Source: Fragilariopsis cylindrus CCMP1102 (lineage: Eukaryota; Bacillariophyta; Bacillariophyceae; Bacillariales; Bacillariaceae). Taken from it: a DNA stretch of 20,239 bases. The stretch's first letter is position 1. Each line of letters begins with the position of its first letter. Where the stretch lies: positions 1 to 20,239 of the forward strand of contig FMBT01000719.1 in assembly GCA_900095095.1 (NCBI GenBank). Direction: 5' to 3'. Below the pieces are notes generated by a model. The model had not been told where the DNA came from. It saw nothing but the letters and a program-made list of their open reading frames with translations, and did not search any database. Made by a program: the position numbers and the translations under genes. Below, piece after piece: positions 1 to 7,447 of this stretch.

Positions 1-1
1 T

Positions 2-331
2 GCTGAATATGACGTTGTTGGATTAGACATGTGTGATATTGTTGGACGTTCCAGTACGACAGGTGTTCAGCACGAACGTCGTTGGTTCCGTAATGTATTC
101 ACTGAACCAATCGGTTCCTTAGAAATGTGCAACGTTCCCGATGAAATCTTTCAACCGTACGTACCACCAGGAACAGAATGTGTCCGAATTCCGTCCTCTA
201 TTGATTCTACTACAACCACCGATTCAGCAGGAGAAGAAGAAGATACCTCAGAGTCTTCTGCATCGGAAAAATCATCTTTGTTAGTATTTTATCTTGCTAT
301 GGTTGCATTTGTTTTGGTCGTCTTAAATTAA
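2..331 (+). CDS. 3' end of a surface-anchored protein gene (partial)
   Basis: The frame is open from the left edge of the window to a TAA at 329-331 and gives 109 residues with no 5' end visible. The visible part has several cysteines (in CDIVG, EMCNV and TECVR contexts). These are followed by a Ser/Thr/Glu-rich stretch of about 25 residues and a C-terminal hydrophobic segment (LLVFYLAMVAFVLVVLN) ending right at the stop. A Ser/Thr-rich stalk followed by a terminal hydrophobic tail without a basic cytoplasmic end is the usual layout of a GPI-anchor signal or a C-terminal membrane anchor. I infer a secreted, cell-surface protein. The family is not recognised. An internal ATG at 29 is an arbitrary start because the frame is open upstream of it. 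Confidence 0.6.
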   Translation, partial: AEYDVVGLDMCDIVGRSSTTGVQHERRWFRNVFTEPIGSLEMCNVPDEIFQPYVPPGTECVRIPSSIDSTTTTDSAGEEEDTSESSASEKSSLLVFYLAMVAFVLVVLN

Positions 332-789
332 AAGAATACAGTATGTTAGTTAAATTAATGATAATAAAATCTTTATGGATTAAATAGCTGAATCTACTGT
401 ACTACCTACCACTGCGATAATAAAATCATCACCTAATACGACGTGGTGCGTTCTAAATTGTGTAAACCATGCGGTATCCATTATTACCCAATCAAAGACT
501 TGCTCCTTTTATTAGGACCATCATCTTGTTTCATATTTCTAAACATCAGTCATTCCATTTGCGACAGCATTTGCTAGAAATGAAATAAATCAGGTTGACC
601 ACAGGCAGAACAATTTGAACACACTTTAACTTTTTCCGGCTTTTTAATTAATTAGAAACACTTTTACTTTTAAGCAAAGAAAAGTAAATAATATTATGTA
701 GTAACACTTTAATCTCTATTCAAAGGACAGACTTGTACTTATTTAGTTTTTATTTTAAATAACGCGGAAAACCTAAATCATGTCCTGTG
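332..789. other. Intergenic, AT-rich, no gene seen
   Basis: This stretch lies between the stop of the partial surface-protein gene and the copia target duplication. It is AT-rich, has AATAAA-like runs near 363-370 that could serve as a polyadenylation signal for the upstream gene, and holds no convincing open frame. CpG dinucleotides are present at a roughly ordinary rate (about nine by eye), unlike the segment on the other side of the retrotransposon. Confidence 0.5.
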
Positions 790-794
790 GTAAT
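790..794. repeat. Target-site duplication of the copia element, left copy
   Basis: GTAAT directly precedes the TG of the left LTR, and the same five bases follow the CA of the right LTR at 7443-7447. A 5-bp duplication is the size made by Ty1/copia integrases. A perfect match means the element is still in its original insertion site. Confidence 0.92.
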
Positions 795-1037
795 TGTTAT
801 AATCTAAGGTATTCTACAGTGCTAATCCGTAAAGTATCTAGAAGCAGTTAATAAAAGAAATAAGTTAAATCCTTTATAATGTTAAGTTTATAAATAACAA
901 TGATATCAAGTAGATATCATTGTAATGATGCCACACGCGCTGTTACTGTATCAACTGTGTACAGATAGTGAGGCTACGATATTCGATACCAATTCTAGTA
1001 ACGTGGTATTTAGTAGGAACTAATTCAGTCCCCAACA
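795..1037 (-). repeat. 3' LTR of the copia element
   Basis: This 243-bp sequence is identical, base for base on reading, to 7200-7442. It starts TG and ends CA on either strand. It contains a 10-bp inverted repeat at 898-922 and TATAAA-like stretches on the minus strand around 880-895 that could act as a core promoter. Confidence 0.95.
898..922. repeat. Perfect 10-bp inverted repeat inside the left LTR
   Basis: CAATGATATC (898-907) and GATATCATTG (913-922) are exact reverse complements around a 5-base spacer AAGTA. Each arm carries a GATATC core. It could be a dimeric transcription-factor site or an RNA hairpin in the LTR transcript. No function is known to me. Confidence 0.8.
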
Positions 1038-1087
1038 CACTCCTACATTGTCATGGATGGATCCATGTATGATAATGTAATAACAAC

Positions 1088-4000
1088 TCAGGTTGTATTC
1101 GTTTCTGCTAATAGCTTTGCCACCAACAGCTTCGATGCTTTCTTGGCTTCCTTGTACTGGTCTTCATACCAGTCATAGTCAGCTTGTGATACTCCCATGA
1201 TAGCATTCCTGTGTACTCTGAACAGCGAACCCTGTAATGGTTTGGTGAAATAGTCTGATACCATCTCCTTTGTTGGGCAATACGACATAACAACTGTACC
1301 ATCATTAATCTTATCAGTGATATAGAAATACCTGATATTGATGTGTCGAGTTCTCTGCCCACATGATCTGCGTCCATTTCTTGCCAACTTGATGGTGCTT
1401 GTGTTGTCTTGCAATGCAAGGACCTTGGTCCCTAGTAGCTTCAATGGATCATTGTCTGGGTAATGCTTAACCTGGCATTTCATGAACAGGCTAATCCATT
1501 CGATGAACGTTATGGTATCATCAACACCCACTAGTTCTGACTCAGTTGAGCTCCTAGTTGTAAGCTTCTGTTTGATGGAACCTGAAACAACAGATCCCCT
1601 TCCCATCGTTAGACAGTACCCTGTATGGCTTTTCATATCCATGTGGACAGCAAACGATGCATCAATACTCCATGTCAACCTTCCAGACTCATCCCATCCC
1701 AACACAAGTGGGAGATGGATGGTCTCTCTAATATATCTTATTACCTTGGCCAGCTTCTTGTAATCATCCTTGTCTGGTGACGCAACTCTGGTGCATAGGA
1801 ATGCGACAGCCGTCTGCAGGTCCGGACGAGCCCTTTTGGCTGCAAACAGTAGTCTTGCCACTGTTCGGTGATAGTAATCTGCAACTTCAGGGTCCAGTTT
1901 TTCACATTCTTCATTAACTGTAAACAGGTGGTCACTTGCTACTGTTACTGATTTACCATCCATATCGTCTGGTGCTTCTACCACGATGTCTTCCAAATAA
2001 TCGTACATTGTATACTTCACAATGCCATCTTCAGAGTAATCAATGGTCATCCCCAAGTACTCATGGATCTTTCCATAGCTTGCAGATATCTTCTTGTTCA
2101 CTCCGAATTCCTTGTTCAACTTGTCAATGACATCATCCAGTACTGACTGTGTCACATGGGACATCTTCAGATCGTCCACATGGAATTGTATAGTACACTG
2201 TTTCCCTTCAATCATTGAGTTGAATGTACATTCATCGTAATCATTTACTGTGAATCCAATTGATTCTAGGAATGCTCTGAGCTTGTCATAGAATAGTCTA
2301 GCGCCGAGGAGCGTTCCATATATAGCTTTCGTGACCTTTCCGACCAGCCACTTCTTTCCATTCTTGGTGGTCTTGATGAGCTTTGTATATTCAGGTTTGA
2401 TTTCACAAATCATATCCACCATCACGCCTTCAAACTTGAGGTAACACTCTTTGCCTTCTTCTTGTGGGTAATCGGCTTGGAGGAATGCTCCAGGGATATC
2501 TCCGATCACCACACACCTCCCTTCAATCGCATCGATCAGGGAACTGACCATAAGGGCTTGTGTTTTCACTGTGGGTGAACTTGATTCATCTTTGGTGATG
2601 TACTCTCTCTGAGACCGGCCGTCTGCACAGCCCCTTGCCTTGATCTTACCACATCTCTTCCTCTTGAGGAACATAAGATAACTTAGCGACAGCTTGAACA
2701 TATCATAAGTCACTGACTTTGGGTGCAACATTTGTATCACATCCCTACCAATCAGGTTCTCATCCAATTCTTTAATTGTGGCATCGTATCCGGGACCACC
2801 GAATACAGTTAACCCCTTCTTGAAACCATACTGTGGCGTTGATAGGGTTGCTTCCAGGTTTCCGGAACCTTTTATGATGGACAAGCAGTAATTCGCTTCC
2901 CCCCTTCTGTTCCAGTAGTTACCATCCAAGCCTTGCATTCTTGGTCGGTCATCTTCTTCTTCTTCTTCTTCCTCGGATGGGTTCGAACCTGGGTCCGAAC
3001 CTTCATCAATCTCGTCAATGCCACCTTCGTTTGCTTCAACGATGCTTGTGTCATCTCCGATGTCTTCTTCTTCAACCACGTTGAGCTCTTCAAGCATAGG
3101 GTCGTCGTCTCCGTTGACGATTAGTTCGTCTGGTGCAATATCATCCACTCCTGCTTCCTCGTATTGATTCGGGTTCATGTTGTGGTCGTCAGTGGGTACA
3201 CTGTCGTCATCTTCTTGTGGATGGTACGACTGGTCTGATGCGTCGTCGTCATCAAATTCGGGCTCTTCGCCCTCTTCGTTGCTTGATTCCAGATCAAGGA
3301 TGGTCGTAAGGTTATTCATATCACCAAATATTAGTCCATCAGGTTGACCCTCGCTCCTGCCCTGTTCATTGATAGTTACAATGATGTCATTTGTCATGGG
3401 GATTCCTTTTCCTTCTAGCCCAATCACTCTTGGGACCGAGTTCCTTTGCTTGGTGCTGATGTTGTACACAAAGTGTCCACCACCCCCATCGTTTGGTCTT
3501 AGATACAGTGCATCGAACGTTCTGGATTTCTCCACACTGTTTGAGCTTCCACCAGGGACCCCATACACATACGCACCGGGCATATATGGAGGGATAAGTA
3601 GTTTCTTGCCTGTTACAATTTGTCGAGGAGACATTGTAGGATGCACTCCCCCTTTCCTATTGACAGCATTCATCAGTTGTACGACTGTGTAGATTACTTC
3701 CATAAGCAACCTCCTTGGAACCTTCGTGAACGGCATCATGGATCGAACACCTCTGATCCTTTCCTTGGTGAACCTGATGCACCTCTCGATGAAGTGCACA
3801 TGTGCATTCTTGTCACAACAGATTAGGGTGATGTCTTGCAGAGCAAGTGCATCAAGGCAGTGCTGGAATGCACGGTCTGCATACATGGTTTTTATTTTAA
3901 AGCCTCGGAGCTTATAAATATTATCCATCTTTTTAATAGCTGCAATGTACATGTCGTCCGACTTGTTTCTAATACATATGCATTGGTTGAACCTTATATG

Positions 4001-5026
4001 CTTGGAAGTGGCAATTAGAAACGCGACTCCATTGACATGCATAACATCTATGCCAACCGTTACCTCCGAATAATGCTTAAGTATGGAAGGTGGTACTCCG
4101 AGTATTTGGTCTTCTCTGGGCATATTGTTAGTCCGTTGAACCGTCTTACCCTGAACCGAATGCTTGTTGGGCCCGAAAATATCCTTAGCTATATTTATGT
4201 TTCTACGACTCACACCACACTCCTTAATCGCGCCTGTTTCTAATCCATGTGCAAAGTCCTCATCAGAGGGGAGGCATAAGCAATCTTGGATGTAGCGGGC
4301 TAGCGTTGCTCTTTTAACGTCCAGAGCTGAAAACAGCTTCTTTTCTTCTTCAACCGTTGTTAAGAGTGTGGTCGGCGATGATCCGTCATCCACATGTAAA
4401 CAGTACAGTCCGTTACGCTCTAATTGGAACCTTATATATTCCCCGTTGTCCTTATATACATAGAATGCATTATCAATCCTTGTGTCAAGGAAGATTCGGT
4501 GGGATTTAGAGAGTAGAGCCAATGAGAGTAGATTTGCTACTCCGTCTTCATGGAGATGCAGTTCATCTTGAGGAAGTGGGAGTGATTTGAGATCATCACA
4601 TAACGTACCCACTTGGTTGTTAAACCATGACTTGCCACCACAGTGAATGGGGGTGGGTTTAGTTGCAGGCCGTATGTCCTGAAGCATTGCGGCGTTAGCA
4701 AATAGGTGCAATGAGGCTCCGCTATCAAGAACAAGTGCGTTGAGTGATATGTTACCACGAGTTGTCTTGTTCGGTCCACTCCTTGCTTCCTTGAGTTGAA
4801 TTGTTGGAAACAATTCAAGGCAGGGAGGCACAATATTAGATAGTGAAGCCTGTTCGTCGTTTCCGACGGTGCCAAAGGCATATGCATGGAATATCCATGC
4901 TGTAGCATCGGGTATACGGAGAATCGATGTCTTTTGATCCTCCGTTACCACATTAACCGATAGATTTGAGGGCAACAGACACTTGGTATTTAGCGTCCGC
5001 CCCTGCGAAAATCCTGGTAATCCGGG
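1088..5026 (-). CDS. pol: copia pol polyprotein: protease, integrase, reverse transcriptase, RNase H
   Basis: One uninterrupted frame ends with a TGA at 1088-1090. It is open from 5026, just after a TGA at 5027-5029, and has no ATG in its first part, so it is probably made by frameshifting from gag. Numbering residues from the TTG codon at 4975 (1,295 aa): the aspartic protease site is DSGA at 84-87. The integrase catalytic residues are D310 (GIDVMHVNG), D367 (YADRAF) and E397 (HFIERCIRF). A Glu/Asp-rich linker spans about 565-680. Reverse transcriptase includes GDIPGAFLQADYPQ (about 825-838) and the metal-binding FHVDD at 931-935, in place of the commoner YVDD. RNase H residues include D1105 (SIDASFAV), E1145 (STESEL) and D1190 (LQDN), followed by the RTRHINIRYFYI box near 1208-1219. 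All catalytic residues that I can identify are present. Confidence 0.93.
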   Translation of the reverse strand, partial: PGLPGFSQGRTLNTKCLLPSNLSVNVVTEDQKTSILRIPDATAWIFHAYAFGTVGNDEQASLSNIVPPCLELFPTIQLKEARSGPNKTTRGNISLNALVLDSGASLHLFANAAMLQDIRPATKPTPIHCGGKSWFNNQVGTLCDDLKSLPLPQDELHLHEDGVANLLSLALLSKSHRIFLDTRIDNAFYVYKDNGEYIRFQLERNGLYCLHVDDGSSPTTLLTTVEEEKKLFSALDVKRATLARYIQDCLCLPSDEDFAHGLETGAIKECGVSRRNINIAKDIFGPNKHSVQGKTVQRTNNMPREDQILGVPPSILKHYSEVTVGIDVMHVNGVAFLIATSKHIRFNQCICIRNKSDDMYIAAIKKMDNIYKLRGFKIKTMYADRAFQHCLDALALQDITLICCDKNAHVHFIERCIRFTKERIRGVRSMMPFTKVPRRLLMEVIYTVVQLMNAVNRKGGVHPTMSPRQIVTGKKLLIPPYMPGAYVYGVPGGSSNSVEKSRTFDALYLRPNDGGGGHFVYNISTKQRNSVPRVIGLEGKGIPMTNDIIVTINEQGRSEGQPDGLIFGDMNNLTTILDLESSNEEGEEPEFDDDDASDQSYHPQEDDDSVPTDDHNMNPNQYEEAGVDDIAPDELIVNGDDDPMLEELNVVEEEDIGDDTSIVEANEGGIDEIDEGSDPGSNPSEEEEEEEDDRPRMQGLDGNYWNRRGEANYCLSIIKGSGNLEATLSTPQYGFKKGLTVFGGPGYDATIKELDENLIGRDVIQMLHPKSVTYDMFKLSLSYLMFLKRKRCGKIKARGCADGRSQREYITKDESSSPTVKTQALMVSSLIDAIEGRCVVIGDIPGAFLQADYPQEEGKECYLKFEGVMVDMICEIKPEYTKLIKTTKNGKKWLVGKVTKAIYGTLLGARLFYDKLRAFLESIGFTVNDYDECTFNSMIEGKQCTIQFHVDDLKMSHVTQSVLDDVIDKLNKEFGVNKKISASYGKIHEYLGMTIDYSEDGIVKYTMYDYLEDIVVEAPDDMDGKSVTVASDHLFTVNEECEKLDPEVADYYHRTVARLLFAAKRARPDLQTAVAFLCTRVASPDKDDYKKLAKVIRYIRETIHLPLVLGWDESGRLTWSIDASFAVHMDMKSHTGYCLTMGRGSVVSGSIKQKLTTRSSTESELVGVDDTITFIEWISLFMKCQVKHYPDNDPLKLLGTKVLALQDNTSTIKLARNGRRSCGQRTRHINIRYFYITDKINDGTVVMSYCPTKEMVSDYFTKPLQGSLFRVHRNAIMGVSQADYDWYEDQYKEAKKASKLLVAKLLAETNTT

Positions 5027-7107
5027 TCAGTTGGGTCCATGTACATGTATGCATTGTCTAAATGAATGACGTCCTTTAAAGTTTCAAACTTATCTGGAAA
5101 TATGCTCTTTGGTCGTCCCGACCTGTACAGGTATGGCAACATCTTGTAGAGTGTGAATTGAGTAGTCGATCTTCCAAGATACTTTGACTCTTTCCGGTAC
5201 ATTTGAATAGTACCACCAAATCTTTGTCTTACATCAACCATACTAGCAATATTACTGGTCTTTTTCCCATTGATCATCGACAGTTTTGGTGAATCCACTA
5301 CTGTAGAGACAAGATACTGACGTACTGATTGCTCCATTCGAATTGGTACATTCAAGCTGGTGATATTCATGGATGTACACGGATCTTCAATAGAATGTAG
5401 TACTCCAATATTGGTGATGACACTGTCGTCATGAGAAGTGAATGTTGCAGCACTGCTGTCTTCATCTGTATCACATACGTATGATGCTTCACATATAACG
5501 GTTTGGAAATCCTTATCGCCAACCGTGGTACTTGCACTTGACACGGATGATGCCACTGATGATGCGCCGTACGTCCTAGACTGTAGGCCTGGCATTTCAC
5601 CATCACTGATTGAGTCATCATAGGAAAAATCATCAGTATCGAAATCCATTGAATCGTTGGTCATATAAGTTGAATCGTCGTGCCCGTCAATTTGTACGAT
5701 ATTGAATGGATCATTCGAATCGACACTTGAATCATCACTTGAACTATCATCCTCCATTGCTCTGTCATGTAGAGATGGCATTTGCTCGTCATCGCTTGGG
5801 TAGTAGTGATCACCAATTGTGATACCTGCCACTTCGCCAAGGTCCTCTTCATCGAATTCTTCTCTTGACATGATTGGTTCAAAGGCATTCTGATGAATGA
5901 TACCATTATCACTCACTGCAGCTAGAACCACTGCTTTGGTGGTGGTGTCAACCACGTGCGCACCAGCCACATTGCCATCCTCCTGTTCGGCCGCTGCTTT
6001 ACGAGCAGCCGCTGCTTTCTTTTGCTTTGCAGTTCTGGGAGTTTGATCATTAGAAGTTGGTGAATCGTCTTCATACTTATCAATGAGTTCGTAAGCCTTC
6101 GATGCTGTTACTGGGTAACAGTCCGCGTTTCCTGTGAGGAACTGGTTCTTGAGGTTTGTCTTGAGACCCTTGCTCTTGCAACCTTCTATCATCAGGATAC
6201 CCACCACCATATCAATGACCTTCTTGTCATACACCTTCTTATCAGATGTAGTCATACCCAAATATGAGATCAATGTCTGACCATTGTCTGTTAGAAATGG
6301 TTCATATAATTTCGTACCGAAGACAAAGTCTCCACCAGCTCTGCAAGCGTTGCTCACGTACACTGTTAGGTGTCGCTTGTACTGTGCTGTATCAACAGCA
6401 TTGGACGCGTTTTTGGGCTTCTGCATATACGTAATTGATTTGCGCATGTGCCTGAGTCTACTCAATGGCTCCCACGTGGATGTTTCATTAGTAGAACATG
6501 TTTCCAGGAGCAGCTCAATGAGCTGTACCGGGCATTGGGATGCTACCACCGTAGCATACCTTCCATCGTGTTGTAAATCATCCCAAGCTATCTGCTCAAA
6601 CTGCCCTTTCAAGGGAAGGAAGATATGGACTGCATTCTTTTCATATTCAATGAAATCTTTTAGTGTGTGGTTGTACCGTGCCTTTCACATGTCGTATGCG
6701 ATCTTGTACTGTTCTGCTCCAGTGGCGCTGTAAGTGAATACATTTGCTGTAATAGTCCCATAGCTTGATTGTGTTGGTGGTGCACCAACAAAGTCCGCTT
6801 CGTTAAATCTGTTCAGCTCAGTGATTGATTCGGCCCATTTGCCATATCCTTTCGAGCCACAGTATGTGACTAATGCGTCTGTTAGGTCGACGATCTGTGT
6901 GGACTGGTTCGGTCCTACTGTTACTACTTTTTCATATAAAGCAGTATCACTTCCAGCTAATCCTTTAAACTGGTTTCTTTTTGGTGCGTTACTGTTGTTG
7001 TTGTTACGATTTCGGTTACCTTGATAACCCGTTCTACCTCCGTTGTTGTTGGTATTGTTGCCTCCCGTAGCAGGGGGGGTGCTGCCACTGGTTGGGGCAG
7101 AGGACAT
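4990..7107 (-). CDS. gag: copia gag, interrupted by one in-frame TGA
   Basis: The frame starts at an ATG (7105-7107) and ends with a TAA at 4990-4992. A single TGA at 6685-6687 splits it into 140 codons and a downstream part in the same frame. Between the TGA and 6612 the frame reads as ordinary gag sequence (KDFIEYEKNAVHIF), so the break is a point stop and not a frameshift. The first part has an Asn/Arg-rich, Gly-rich N-terminus followed by FKGLAG, like the start of diatom copia gag proteins as I remember them. The second part has a Lys/Ala-rich basic run (TAKQKKAAAARKAAAEQ) and a long Asp/Ser-rich tail. I see no CCHC zinc knuckle, so RNA binding may rest on the basic stretches. The TGA could be an inactivating mutation or, less likely, a read-through signal. 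Confidence 0.85.
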
Positions 7108-7199
7108 TATATCGACCTTGTTGTAGGAATAATGTGTTCAACAAATTTCTTTTCGATGGTTTCCTCTATCATATATCTGTTCCAATAGTTATTTATAAA
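7108..7199 (-). other. copia 5' leader between LTR and gag ATG
   Basis: These 92 bp should hold the primer-binding site and part of the packaging signal. The bases next to the LTR are AT-rich and show no stretch that I can match to a tRNA 3' end. A half-tRNA or internally cleaved tRNA primer, as used by several copia elements, cannot be tested by eye. Confidence 0.5.
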
Positions 7200-7442
7200 T
7201 GTTATAATCTAAGGTATTCTACAGTGCTAATCCGTAAAGTATCTAGAAGCAGTTAATAAAAGAAATAAGTTAAATCCTTTATAATGTTAAGTTTATAAAT
7301 AACAATGATATCAAGTAGATATCATTGTAATGATGCCACACGCGCTGTTACTGTATCAACTGTGTACAGATAGTGAGGCTACGATATTCGATACCAATTC
7401 TAGTAACGTGGTATTTAGTAGGAACTAATTCAGTCCCCAACA
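7200..7442 (-). repeat. 5' LTR of the copia element
   Basis: This is the upstream LTR relative to transcription on the minus strand, and it is identical to 795-1037. The gag start codon lies 92 bp inside it, at 7107. The promoter of the element should lie here. Confidence 0.95.
7303..7327. repeat. Perfect 10-bp inverted repeat inside the right LTR
   Basis: This is the same palindrome as at 898-922, carried in the 5' LTR, where it could influence transcription of the element. Confidence 0.8.
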
Positions 7443-7447
7443 GTAAT
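7443..7447. repeat. Target-site duplication of the copia element, right copy
   Basis: GTAAT follows directly after the terminal CA of the right LTR and matches 790-794 exactly. Confidence 0.92.

Larger units (their letters stand above)
795..7442 (-). mobile_element. Complete Ty1/copia LTR retrotransposon (diatom CoDi-like), 6,648 bp
   Basis: The element is bounded by identical 243-bp LTRs that start TG and end CA, and by a perfect GTAAT duplication. It is transcribed leftwards: the 5' LTR is at 7200-7442 and the 3' LTR at 795-1037. The internal part reads gag, then protease, integrase, reverse transcriptase and RNase H. That order, with integrase before reverse transcriptase, defines Ty1/copia. 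The acidic linker, the HVDD form of the polymerase motif and the gag N-terminus resemble diatom copia elements; this lineage placement is from memory of the family and was not computed. No clear tRNA-complementary primer site is visible next to the 5' LTR, and the purine tract before the 3' LTR is short. Identical LTRs indicate a recent insertion. The single TGA in gag may make this copy non-autonomous. Confidence 0.95.

Noticed and set aside
2872..3093. Acidic/basic open frames on both strands over the pol linker
   Set aside because: They are shadows of the Glu/Asp-rich linker (GAA/GAG repeats) of pol in other frames.
7160..7199. tRNA primer-binding site beside the 5' LTR
   Set aside because: The AT-rich bases next to the LTR match no tRNA 3' end that I know, so no site was annotated.
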